Source of the DNA: Bacteroidia bacterium
GTDB taxonomy: Bacteria > Bacteroidota > Bacteroidia > J057 > JADKCL01
Assembly (NCBI GenBank): GCA_020635905.1
Contig: JACJYV010000009.1
Coordinates: 62,001-126,000 of the forward strand
Length of the DNA: 64,000 bases
Direction: 5' to 3'
Under the pieces are notes generated by a model. The model was not told the origin of the DNA, did not search any database, and saw only the letters and a program-made list of their open reading frames with translations. The position numbers and the translations under genes were made by a program. The stretch's first letter is position 1; every line of letters starts with the position of its first letter. Shown piece by piece: positions 1-8,637 of this stretch.

Positions 1-1467
1 CCCGATGCCAATGGTTATGCACGGTATAAAGTGGCCTTTCCAGCCCAGCCTTACGCCAGCGGTTACCTGATTTACGAAGCGACAGAAGCTGCCATGCGCA
101 ACGCGGCTGCTCTGGGAGCCCCGGCTGACGAATTGCTCACCACCCGGGTGCTGGATTTGCAGGGCTTGCCTTTTGCCGGGGATATCATTGATACCTTTTC
201 CCGCATGACCCGCGATCCGCTACCTTCACCAGAAATTGAAGTAAGTCTGCCGGGCTCGGTGGATGGAATTTATGCCTATAATTTTTCCACCGTCACGGCC
301 GAAAATATTGAATCCACCCGTTCAAACACCATTTACATTGCAGTTCCCCGCCGTTTTACCCCTGGAGCACCCAGTTTGCAGGTACGGCAGGGCGAAACTG
401 AGGGCTCTGTGAACATTCAACTGGAAGCGGGAGCAGGCTCTCCGCCGGCCTCCATGGAACTTTACCGGACCCGGTCTTCCCTGTTGTCGTTGGCAGTCAA
501 TAAAATGGGACCTCCCATCATCGAACGGACCGATCCTTCCTGGGTGAAAACTGCCCAAAATGGTGATGCCGTCGCCTCCGGCAATGATGCGGCCGTATTT
601 TTCAAGGTGGAAGATTCCGTGAATCCCAGTTGGTTTCCCTATTACTACCGGGGAATTGCCTGGGGTGTAAATGATCCGGTGAACGGAATTTACCCCGGAC
701 GTTCTGCCTCCTCGCCTGTGGTGCACGTGCTGATTCCTCCCGCGGATCCGCCTGATCTGGAACCGATCACGGTGGATGAAAGCACGGATGGAAGCCTTTG
801 GAAAATATCTTTCCGCAGCAAGGCCGAGTGGCGCCTGCCTCCGGCAGGGCCACATAAATTATCCGTACAAACCGTTGACCGCACTGGCACGACTCCTTCC
901 TACACGGAGCATTTGTCCATCGATCTGCCTAAAGTGGAAGAGTTGACGGGCGCACCTACGGAAGTCGCCGGGCAGGTGTACCGCCACAGCCGCGATGGCG
1001 ACGGACGGTGGCAGTATGATGTCTGGTTTGCCAAAGGAGACACCCATGTGACCGTGATCCTGACAGATCCTTTACAGCGAAGAAGTGTGGTGAAAGCCGA
1101 ACTGGTGCCACCGGTGCCGGTTGCTGTTCCGCCTGACCTGGTGGATGTATCCTTCAACAGGTTCCTTTTCTGGCTGACGATTCATTTCAAAAGTGCCTGC
1201 TCCATTGCGCCGCCCTTTGATCCGGGGGGAGGCTTTGTGGTGGAAACTTTTGATTCCGACAGCGAGCCCTGGCACCTCTTCAATATGGCCCGGTTGCACC
1301 AGATTGGCACCTCGGGCGGATTGGGGCAATTCAAACGCTCGGCCACCCCGGATGGGGACGGGCGTTACAGTTATCAGATTACCCGCTGTGTCTGGTTCAG
1401 GACTGTACACGAGGTTGCAGTTCGTATTACTTCTTCAGATGGTTTGGTTACAGAATTAACTTCCTGA
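1..1467 (+). CDS. Large modular protein, 5'-truncated by window edge
   Basis: The frame is open from base 1 with no stop, so the gene starts upstream of the window; 488 residues are visible. The GTG at 31 is in frame but reads as internal. The sequence is rich in Pro, Gly and Thr and resembles a string of Ig/fibronectin-type beta modules: a segment with GYLIYEATEAAM near the visible start looks like a 'which element is this value' FnIII-type strand pattern, and two related DPLxRxSV/L segments occur later. I recognise no catalytic motif. It ends 2 bases before the next gene, so the two are probably one transcript. The neighbour ends in a PLD-like fold and has no signal peptide, which suggests these are large intracellular or non-Sec-exported proteins. 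The function is unknown. Confidence 0.7.
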   Translation, partial: PDANGYARYKVAFPAQPYASGYLIYEATEAAMRNAAALGAPADELLTTRVLDLQGLPFAGDIIDTFSRMTRDPLPSPEIEVSLPGSVDGIYAYNFSTVTAENIESTRSNTIYIAVPRRFTPGAPSLQVRQGETEGSVNIQLEAGAGSPPASMELYRTRSSLLSLAVNKMGPPIIERTDPSWVKTAQNGDAVASGNDAAVFFKVEDSVNPSWFPYYYRGIAWGVNDPVNGIYPGRSASSPVVHVLIPPADPPDLEPITVDESTDGSLWKISFRSKAEWRLPPAGPHKLSVQTVDRTGTTPSYTEHLSIDLPKVEELTGAPTEVAGQVYRHSRDGDGRWQYDVWFAKGDTHVTVILTDPLQRRSVVKAELVPPVPVAVPPDLVDVSFNRFLFWLTIHFKSACSIAPPFDPGGGFVVETFDSDSEPWHLFNMARLHQIGTSGGLGQFKRSATPDGDGRYSYQITRCVWFRTVHEVAVRITSSDGLVTELTS

Positions 1468-1469
1468 TT

Positions 1470-4400
1470 ATGTTTGATACCGACGATATTCAACAGGTCC
1501 TCTCCAATATAGGTGTGCAGTCTTTGGGTTTTGGAAATCCGGGGATTTCGGTACACTGGACCACGGTGCCCGGGACGGTTCCGGTGGAAGGCGCAGCCGG
1601 AACCCTGAGTCTGGTCAGCACAGACAACTGGGTAGCCCCGGCAGGAGGTATTCTGGTAAAATCAGGGGGCACAGACAGGTTGTTGCAAACCACGGGGCTT
1701 CCCGTGGATGCGAATGCGCTGGTTTTTCGGCTTCATCCATTCATCTTTTTGCGCATTCAGCGGTTTTATTCGACCATCATCGAAGGTCTGACTGCCGTCA
1801 CTCAGCGACCAGAGCGGCCCGTTCCTTACTATTTTGTATATGTAACAGCCGACGACACCGCAGCAGTGGAAGGCGGGAAATATAATGCAGGGGATGACCT
1901 TGGATTTACCGGAACCCTGACCATCCACGATGAACTGGGCCTGCCTATTGACCCGGTGGCGGCGGCCGGAGCCCTGGAACAGATCGTAAATACCCATACC
2001 GTGCTGGAAGATAAGGACCTGATGTCGGATGTGGTTACGGCCCAGGCCAATCGCCAGATTTTCAATATCGGACAAATTGGGGCCAATCAAACCATTGCTC
2101 ATTTGGTGAATCTGTATGGGCAACCCTACGCAGGAGCAGATGTGCAAAATGTTACCGCAGTGGCCAATGGGGTGAATACGGTGAATAATGCAGGGAATGC
2201 AATTGATTTTGTGGGGGGGGCGGCTGCCGGATTGAGGTTGGGACCTGCCACCAACGGAACGATGGGCACCACTTATACCATCCGCGCCGCAGCCGGGGGC
2301 ATTGCCCTGAACCGTGACTTTGTCAGGGTGTATGTGGAGGACCTGGAGCCACACCTGATTGGAACGGTGACCGCGGGGGATGCCGCGATTGATTTTGAAG
2401 AACGTCCGGACATCCGGCATAATGAAACGGTGACCTTCTCTTTCAATGGAAATGCGACCATGGGAGTGGCCAATACAATCATCGGGGGCACCCCGGACGA
2501 TGCTTTTGTGGTTTCTCCGGTCATTGAGGGGGATTTTGACCTGCCTGCTGATGGGACGGTGGCGAATTCACAATGGCCTTCGTTTCCTACGGGTACTCCT
2601 GCAACCTCGGGGGCCATTGCAGCTTCGATCAAGGATAATTTCAATCCTGTGGCCCATTTTCTGTCCGGATCGGATGAAGATGCGGACGTGGTGGTCACCA
2701 TTTCGGGATTTACAGAAGGACAAGCGGTGCGGGCCTATAACCGCAAGTTTTTGCCGGATGCCCGGGAAGGCCGCGGAGACGGGGCCGGGGCGGTGGCTCA
2801 GATCCCCTCCGGAGGAGGGGGCGATGGCTCTGCTCAGGTGTGCCTGGTGCTGACCGACCCGCTGGGGCTTAAATCGTGGGGGGGGAGTGTAACTTTGCCC
2901 ACTGATCCGACTCTTCACCTCGATTTAGTGGTGGTGAACGGGGATAATACGGCGCGGGTTTTTGGCAACGTGACCTGTACCATTTCTGCGCCTGCGGCCC
3001 TGTCTGCGGCAGAAACGGCCCTTATTGGTTCGGAAACCAACGGATTGACAGGTGCTGAATTTCGCTCCATTTCCTCGGCCGGGATTTTGGGCATTGAACC
3101 GCCCACAACTTCTCCCAGTGGTACCACTATGGACGTGATCCTCTCCCTCTTAAGCGAGGGAAATCCGCGGGACAGTCCGCGCATGCCCACCATGGCCCGC
3201 CGCGATTGTATCATCGCCAGCCGTACCACAACTACTTTCGACGGTCAGCTTTCGGGAATGCATGCGGTGAAGGCCTCCCGCTCGGCCATCAACAGATTGG
3301 GGAGCCCGGGAGGACATGGAGGAAAGGAATTTCACGTGGTTTCAGCGCAAACCACGGGCGGCCCCCTGGCCTATGATATCAACCGCGCGGCGTTTCGCCG
3401 GGCGAAGAATGTGATCGAGCGACTGGTGGCGCTGGGCGATAATAACTGGAATGAACCCGCAGCGGCGGCTGCCGGCACCATTTCGGCGGCGGTCTTGCAA
3501 ACCATTGCTTCGGGGGTGGAAACTCCCGAACTGGCCCTGTTTACCAACCAGATCAGTACTTTTTTTACGGATAATCCCGCCTGGTCGGATATTGTGGACT
3601 GGCTGGAAGAGCAACTGGATCTGGATGCCTGGCCGGATTTTATTGGGAATGCGATCGAAACCCAGCTGGATAACCTGAGGACCAGTCCCAATGCGAACCG
3701 TCTGTATGACGAATTCAAGCGGGAATTTTGTTCCTGCGCCTTTGGGCGCAGGGATGCATACTGGGCCTTGCGTCATGCTTTTGAGAATGCAAGGGAATTT
3801 GTGTACATCGAGGGGCCTGCCTTTGCCCGGACGGAATACGGGGGCGAGGTGGCCAATGACCTGCTGAATATTCTGAAGACCCGCATGGGGGTTCATCCTG
3901 GATTGAGGGTGATTGTGGCCATGTCGAAGGAGCTGGATTATGGTCCTGGCTATGAGACTTTTGCGGCCCGCGAATATGCGAAGCGCCAGGAGGCGGTGGA
4001 CTTTATCGACGCGCTGAGCACGGTGGACAAAAAGCGGATTGTGGCCTTCCATCCCATGGGATTTCCCGGACGACCGCTCCGCCTTATGACCAATACTGTG
4101 ATTGTGGATGATGTTTTTGCCCTGATGGGATCGAGTACGATCCGTCGTCGCGGCATGACTTTCGACGGGGGACAGGATATGGTGCTCTTTGACCGGACCC
4201 TGGTTCAGGGAAAGTCGGCGGCGATCTCCACTCTGCGCCGTACCCTGATGGCAGCCCACCTGAATGCGGTGGCGCCAGTAGGCACGGCTATGCCTGACCC
4301 TGATTTTGTGCGGCTGGGCAATGGAAATCAGGCTTTTGAGGTATTCAGGGAATTGCTGGAAGGAGGAGGTGCGGGGCTGATTGAGTCGGTGTGGGATGGA

Positions 4401-4544
4401 CATGTGCCGGGTACCCCGGTGATCGATCCTGCGAGCTTCCCGGCGAACGATGTGGCTGATCCGGATGGACGGGATTTTGATGTACTGACTGGTTTGCTGG
4501 TGGCTGCGCTGGCGGCGGCGGCTACGCCGCCTGCCTGGCCGTAA
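1470..4544 (+). CDS. Large modular protein with degenerate phospholipase-D-like C-terminal domain
   Basis: This 1024-aa protein starts at an ATG 2 bases after the preceding stop and has no signal peptide. Residues ~1-650 are Gly/Ala/Thr-rich beta-type sequence without a recognised motif. Residues ~760-930 look like half of a PLD-superfamily domain: an amphipathic helix followed by FVYIEGPAF, then LRVIVAMSKELD, and then the segment that aligns with the second HKD motif, LMTNTVIVDDVFALMGSS. In active PLDs this reads HxKxxxxD...GS. Here His is Met873 and Lys is Asn875, while the Asp, the IVDD core and GSS are kept. A hydrolase or transferase activity is therefore unlikely, and a scaffold or binding role is possible. 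The C-terminus ends in an Ala-rich tail. Intergenic heptamer repeats begin right after the stop. Confidence 0.8.
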   Translation: MFDTDDIQQVLSNIGVQSLGFGNPGISVHWTTVPGTVPVEGAAGTLSLVSTDNWVAPAGGILVKSGGTDRLLQTTGLPVDANALVFRLHPFIFLRIQRFYSTIIEGLTAVTQRPERPVPYYFVYVTADDTAAVEGGKYNAGDDLGFTGTLTIHDELGLPIDPVAAAGALEQIVNTHTVLEDKDLMSDVVTAQANRQIFNIGQIGANQTIAHLVNLYGQPYAGADVQNVTAVANGVNTVNNAGNAIDFVGGAAAGLRLGPATNGTMGTTYTIRAAAGGIALNRDFVRVYVEDLEPHLIGTVTAGDAAIDFEERPDIRHNETVTFSFNGNATMGVANTIIGGTPDDAFVVSPVIEGDFDLPADGTVANSQWPSFPTGTPATSGAIAASIKDNFNPVAHFLSGSDEDADVVVTISGFTEGQAVRAYNRKFLPDAREGRGDGAGAVAQIPSGGGGDGSAQVCLVLTDPLGLKSWGGSVTLPTDPTLHLDLVVVNGDNTARVFGNVTCTISAPAALSAAETALIGSETNGLTGAEFRSISSAGILGIEPPTTSPSGTTMDVILSLLSEGNPRDSPRMPTMARRDCIIASRTTTTFDGQLSGMHAVKASRSAINRLGSPGGHGGKEFHVVSAQTTGGPLAYDINRAAFRRAKNVIERLVALGDNNWNEPAAAAAGTISAAVLQTIASGVETPELALFTNQISTFFTDNPAWSDIVDWLEEQLDLDAWPDFIGNAIETQLDNLRTSPNANRLYDEFKREFCSCAFGRRDAYWALRHAFENAREFVYIEGPAFARTEYGGEVANDLLNILKTRMGVHPGLRVIVAMSKELDYGPGYETFAAREYAKRQEAVDFIDALSTVDKKRIVAFHPMGFPGRPLRLMTNTVIVDDVFALMGSSTIRRRGMTFDGGQDMVLFDRTLVQGKSAAISTLRRTLMAAHLNAVAPVGTAMPDPDFVRLGNGNQAFEVFRELLEGGGAGLIESVWDGHVPGTPVIDPASFPANDVADPDGRDFDVLTGLLVAALAAAATPPAWP

Positions 4545-4552
4545 CGGTTTAC

Positions 4553-4570
4553 TCCCGATAGTTATCGGGA
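4553..4570. repeat. Palindrome TCCCGATAGTTATCGGGA
   Basis: Two 8-bp arms (TCCCGATA / TATCGGGA) flank GT. The palindrome lies 9 bases after the stop of the PLD-like gene, and the heptamer array starts on the next base; an ACGGTTTA remnant on its left side suggests that it interrupts that array. Related palindromes occur at 4772 and 60334. There is no T-tract, so it is not a typical intrinsic terminator. Confidence 0.75.
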
Positions 4571-4640
4571 TTACGGTTTACGGTTTACGGTTTACGGTTT
4601 ACAGTTTACGGTTTGCGGTTTGCGGTTTGCGGTTTGCGGT
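4571..4640. repeat. Heptamer array, ten units of TTACGGT/TTGCGGT
   Basis: Ten consecutive 7-base units are visible: TTACGGT x4, TTACAGT, TTACGGT, then TTGCGGT x4. The same heptamer appears in the opposite orientation at 32598-32625. The array sits between two convergent genes. Confidence 0.9.
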
Positions 4641-4927
4641 TGGGAAAAAGCTGACCGCTATTCACGCAATTTTGGCTGGAAGCCAGGTGTGGGTGAGGCA
4701 TGCGGAGGGTGCCCGACACTTTGGAGGGCAGTGGCGCCCCCCGCGAAGGATTTCGGGTGGGGCGGCACGGATCCCGAAAGCTTTCGGGAGACCCCTGGAG
4801 CTCGCCGACCCGACCTGGGGCCGCAGGCCGGGAGGGGCACCCCCAAATTCAATTGGCAATGAGCAATTTGCAATTAACTATGAGGGTTTTCCTGTATGTA
4901 GGCAATCAGTAATCTGCGCTGGGCGGA
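4641..4927. other. GC-rich non-coding spacer between convergent genes, with palindrome at 4772-4789
   Basis: About 290 bases with runs of C and G, followed by a short AT-rich stretch. Several overlapping short open frames on both strands here have low-complexity Arg/Pro/Gly content and no homology signal, so I do not call a gene. The perfect 18-bp palindrome TCCCGAAAGCTTTCGGGA lies at 4772-4789. A similar GC-rich stretch with a related palindrome is found at about 60256-60400. Confidence 0.6.
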
Positions 4928-6823
4928 TTATGATCGAAAGCGCTTTTTGCCGATGAGCGCGTCGACTTTGTCGGTGACTTTTTTGATGTAGGCGTTGGCC
5001 TGACCATAGGTTTTGAGGTCGAGAAATTCCTGTCGCATGGCTTCTTTTTCTTCCTGGGTTTGGGCAAACAGCTCGATATTGGTTTTGAGGATGATGCCCA
5101 GGGTGCCAATGAAATTGCCTTTTTCGGGCAGGAGTTGGTCGTCGGTGACCTCAGGCTGGGTGGATCGTGGCACAGCTACTTCTCCTTTGAATGGCGAGGG
5201 GAGGCTGGTGGGGCAATCCGTGCGCAGCGCATTGAGGTCGAGCAGGGGCATCAGGCTGTTGGCCTGGTCCTGGCGGTCGGTGAGGGCCATAATTCCGAAG
5301 AGTTCCTGCAGGGTTTTGAGCAGGGAAGTGTGGTCGTACTCTGTGTCGCTGACCGTGCCTTTGGGTATGTAGGGAGATACCACCACAGCGGGAACCCGCA
5401 CGCCGAAGGTCTTGAAAAAGAAATGGTTGACTGGTAAATTGGGATCTACGGAGCGGTTTGGTGGGGGAGCCTGGGGGGGCGCAACAGAGTCATAAAATCC
5501 GCCGTGTTCGTCGTAGGTGATGAGCAGGAGACTGGTTTCCCAGATGGGTGAGTTGCGCAGGGATTCGTAAACGAACTTGATCAGGGCCTCGCCACCGTAG
5601 GTGTCGTCCATGGGGTGCTGGGAGGAGCCTCCCTTGTAGTTGGTATTGGCGCTGCCATAATTGGGCTCGATGAAGGTGTAGGCGGCCTCGTAGGGAGAGA
5701 GGAAGTCGCCTGGCAGGTCGTCGATGGGATTGACATCAAGCAAGCTGATGTTTTTGAGGGAGGCTACCTGAGCCACGCCGCCATTGCCATTGTACTGGTC
5801 GCGGTGGTCGGTAAAGCGGCTACTTTTGTCGCCATACAGCCGCCACCCTTTTTTTAGTTTATTGAGTTGATCAAATACGCTGCCATCCTCGCCTGTAAAT
5901 CCTGATACTGTTTCCCATTTGGCCATCTGGGCTGTGGATGGGCTGTCGTCGAGGCCATTGGAATAGCCGAGATGGATGAAAAAGCGGTTGGGCCAGGTGG
6001 GGCCGGGCAGAGAGGAATACCAGTGGTCGCAAATGGCAAATTCGGTGGCCAGTTTGTAAATCACGGGCAATTGTTTTTGGGTTTCGAAGCATTCCATGAT
6101 CAGGCCTTCCTGACCCTCCCTGAGCCCGGATGTGGTGGCATAGGAGGCGGCAAAGCCCGAGTTGTCAATGGGTGGATAGCCGGTCACAGGACTGTATTTT
6201 TTACCCATGCCACACAACTGCTCCACTACATCGTTGAATTCGTGGTGAGGATCGGTGGGCATGGTGGAAAGGGCCGGCTTTTTTACGTAATATTTTTTGC
6301 CTTTGGATTCGTTGAAATCTTTGGTGGTGGCCACGGTCAGACCGGGGATTTCGGACATGGCAAACATGTTGTCGAAGGAGTGATTTTCGAGCATGAGCAC
6401 GAATACGTTGGAAATTTTCTGGGCCGGGCCTGCGCGGTGCATGTCAGACTCGCAGTTGGGCCAGGAGCGCATTTTTTGCTGAAAACTGGTTCGGTTGACC
6501 GTCCAGGTGAGTTTCTTTTGGGCGTCGGAGGATTCGAGCATGCACTCTTTCCAGCCGTCGGCGAGGGGCACGGCGTCATTGACATAGACTCCGTTATTGG
6601 TGGTGCCCATGACGGAGTAGCGCACTTTCCACATGTCTGTGGTGCCGTAGCTGCCAAATCCGGTTTTGAAGTACACGAGCAGGGGACCCACGGTTTTGTT
6701 GGGTGCTGCAATCCATCCGCCGGCGTGGCTTCCTGTTTCTTTGTTGTAGTGGTAGAGCTGGATGAGGGCTTCCTCGGTTCCTGTGTTGGTAATGTAGATT
6801 TCGGCCCAGTTGAGTGATGACAT
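4928..6823 (-). CDS. Phospholipase C / acid-phosphatase type phosphoesterase with extra N-terminal domain
   Basis: This 631-aa protein matches the phosphoesterase family that includes bacterial non-specific phospholipase C. From ~137 it has SNVFVLMLENHSFDNMF, whose Glu146-Asn147 are the usual metal/nucleophile-region residues; later come DHWYSSLPGPTWPNR, LITYDEHGGFYD and SPYIPKGTV...DHTSLLKT, all in family order. The first ~120 residues form a separate beta-rich domain (WAEIYITNTG..., WKVRYSV) that I cannot name. I chose the ATG at 6823 because the longer reading adds 22 poorly conserved residues. No signal peptide is seen, which is unusual because most family members are exported. Convergent with the PLD-like gene. 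Confidence 0.85.
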   Translation of the reverse strand: MSSLNWAEIYITNTGTEEALIQLYHYNKETGSHAGGWIAAPNKTVGPLLVYFKTGFGSYGTTDMWKVRYSVMGTTNNGVYVNDAVPLADGWKECMLESSDAQKKLTWTVNRTSFQQKMRSWPNCESDMHRAGPAQKISNVFVLMLENHSFDNMFAMSEIPGLTVATTKDFNESKGKKYYVKKPALSTMPTDPHHEFNDVVEQLCGMGKKYSPVTGYPPIDNSGFAASYATTSGLREGQEGLIMECFETQKQLPVIYKLATEFAICDHWYSSLPGPTWPNRFFIHLGYSNGLDDSPSTAQMAKWETVSGFTGEDGSVFDQLNKLKKGWRLYGDKSSRFTDHRDQYNGNGGVAQVASLKNISLLDVNPIDDLPGDFLSPYEAAYTFIEPNYGSANTNYKGGSSQHPMDDTYGGEALIKFVYESLRNSPIWETSLLLITYDEHGGFYDSVAPPQAPPPNRSVDPNLPVNHFFFKTFGVRVPAVVVSPYIPKGTVSDTEYDHTSLLKTLQELFGIMALTDRQDQANSLMPLLDLNALRTDCPTSLPSPFKGEVAVPRSTQPEVTDDQLLPEKGNFIGTLGIILKTNIELFAQTQEEKEAMRQEFLDLKTYGQANAYIKKVTDKVDALIGKKRFRS

Positions 6824-7167
6824 ATTTTTAATCGTTAAAGGGTGTAATATACTGCAGCATAAAATACGTCTTAATGAGCCATTATGCAAGAAGTTGGGAG
6901 GAAGGAAAGTAGATTTGAAGGGTAAGGATTTGATTGTGAGAGGGGATGATTTTGAGGGGAGAGGCTGGATGGCAGAGACAAAGCTGGCTTTTCAGTCCCA
7001 TAAAGGATTTAAGAGTTGTAATATGGCGGATAATTGGTAAATTGGCGGCAAGAAATGGTGCCAGATTTGCCTGCTATGTTCTGAAAAATCAGCATCTGAT
7101 TATGATACCAGGATGATTTGGAAAGCGGGTTCAGGAACCTGATTACAACAAATTAAATTAATATGTG
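6824..7167. other. Intergenic region between divergent genes
   Basis: About 340 bases holding the upstream regions of the phosphoesterase (minus) and of a small membrane protein (plus). A short plus-strand frame across 6810-7040 lacks coding character. I see no RNA gene, repeat or clear promoter match. Confidence 0.5.
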
Positions 7168-7452
7168 ATGAGTAACAGCTTAAAAAAGGTCTTTGGAGTA
7201 ATTTTTATGGGCATTGGCGGGTTGATTGTTCTGGCCCATGTGATGAATGCAGGGGAAGTGCTGGGCAGTGTGGCCGATTTGATTCGTTGTCTCTTTGATT
7301 CGGGCTGCAGGGGAGATAATTTGGGTTACCAGGCGGGATATACGCTGGGGAGATTGATATTTTTGGGGTTGGGAATTTTGTTGCTGGTTCTGGGGGCGAA
7401 ATGGCGAAATAGGGCGATTGATGCCGAAAAAGAGCAGTCGGGAGGAATTTGA
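7168..7452 (+). CDS. Small membrane protein, unknown function
   Basis: 94 residues with two hydrophobic segments: VFGVIFMGIGGLIVLAHVM near the start and LIFLGLGILLLVLGAKW near the end. Between them lies a short loop with two Cys (RCLFDSGCRGD) that could form a disulfide. The GTG at 7165 is directly upstream of ATG 7168; I use the ATG. It is convergent with the DUF3179 gene, leaving only 29 bases between stops. I recognise no family. Confidence 0.6.
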   Translation: MSNSLKKVFGVIFMGIGGLIVLAHVMNAGEVLGSVADLIRCLFDSGCRGDNLGYQAGYTLGRLIFLGLGILLLVLGAKWRNRAIDAEKEQSGGI

Positions 7453-7481
7453 CCCCCATTATCCCAAAAAGGGTTGAAACC

Positions 7482-8633
7482 TTAGTCCTCATACTTTTGC
7501 GTTTCGGGATGGAAACTCAGCCAACTGTGCCAGTATTCCTGGGAGGCCGAAACGGGCTGGAGAGGGGGCATGGCCGAATTTAGTTCCCGGCCCGAAAAAT
7601 CATAGGCCGCGCTGTCTGCAAGCAGGTGGTCATTTGCATCCAGGGTGAATACCTGATTGGGCGACCGTTCGAAAACAGCGAAGCTGTTTTCGTCGGCAGC
7701 AAGGGCCAGCACCAGGGGAGTATTGCCCACTGAATCATGAATAATCCGTTTCTCTTTCAGATTGTTCCAGTCATACGCTTTGCTGGCCCCGCCCACTTCA
7801 ATGCCCACCACCCAGGATTTCATTTTCCAGGCCAGACTGTCGGTCCGGGTGAGGCTGCCCTGATTTTTTCCCTTTTCAAAATTGGCCTCAGGGTCGTAAA
7901 TATCCATGAAAGCCGGGTCGGGTTGCAATACCTTTGAATGGGGGTGCAGGGCAAACCACTTGTCGAGGGTCATCTGCCAGGATTCCATTTCGGGCAGTTC
8001 CTGCCCTTTGAGCTTCCCCGCAATGGCTTCGCCATTGACCTGACGCCACCAGCTTTTGGTGGTGGCATCTTCAAACATGGCATTGAAATGATCCATGCCC
8101 ACCAGTCTGAATTGTTCATTTTTGCCATTGACCACTGGCTCAAACACCCGCCCGGTGCGGCATACACTGCAGTAAGTCACGATCACGGATTTGCCCCCGA
8201 TGCTGTCCCTGACCTGGTGGTGGTAGGCCAGATACTCGATGGGATAGGCTTTGGCTTCTTCGCCCTGGGTGATGCCGAGGATAATTCTGCTGCCGGGCAC
8301 TTCGTTTTCCGCCCGGGATTTAAGTTCCACGGATTGGGGCTGGCGAAACATCTTTTCAGCCGTCATTTTGAAATTGAAGAGATAGCAAATCCCGGCGGTA
8401 AAGATCAAAACCAGGGCAGGCAGCCATTTTCTTTGGCCCCGGATCACTTCCCGGCTGCCTGCGGCCGCCATCAGGAGGAAAATTACCCGAAAAACCCAAC
8501 GCCACGAGTACAAAAAGTAAGCCAGGTCAATGCTGTTGATTTGCTGGCTTCCGGGCATGGGCATGATGAACCAGACGTTCAGAATCTCAAAGAGGGCCAG
8601 CCCCAGTAAACCTGCAAAAAATAGTTTTTTCAT
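7482..8633 (-). CDS. DUF3179 domain-containing membrane protein
   Basis: 383 residues. The first ~80 contain about three hydrophobic segments (LLGLALFEILNVWFI; VFRVIFLLMAAAG; LPALVLIFTAGICYL). The rest matches DUF3179: an early GITQGEEAKAYPI, then VIVTYCSVCRTGRVFEP with a Cys pair, GNEQ-like and TKSWWRQVNGEAI, and a second repeat VVGIEVGGASKAYDWNNL. The reaction of this family is not known to me. It lies 4 bases downstream of the 4Fe-4S protein gene on the same strand, so the two are probably co-transcribed. Confidence 0.8.
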   Translation of the reverse strand: MKKLFFAGLLGLALFEILNVWFIMPMPGSQQINSIDLAYFLYSWRWVFRVIFLLMAAAGSREVIRGQRKWLPALVLIFTAGICYLFNFKMTAEKMFRQPQSVELKSRAENEVPGSRIILGITQGEEAKAYPIEYLAYHHQVRDSIGGKSVIVTYCSVCRTGRVFEPVVNGKNEQFRLVGMDHFNAMFEDATTKSWWRQVNGEAIAGKLKGQELPEMESWQMTLDKWFALHPHSKVLQPDPAFMDIYDPEANFEKGKNQGSLTRTDSLAWKMKSWVVGIEVGGASKAYDWNNLKEKRIIHDSVGNTPLVLALAADENSFAVFERSPNQVFTLDANDHLLADSAAYDFSGRELNSAMPPLQPVSASQEYWHSWLSFHPETQKYED

Positions 8634-8637
8634 AGTT

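Noticed and set aside
4620..4956. Several overlapping open frames on both strands in the GC-rich spacer.
   Set aside because: They consist of low-complexity Gly/Arg/Pro sequence in repeat DNA, are in all frames at once and match no family.
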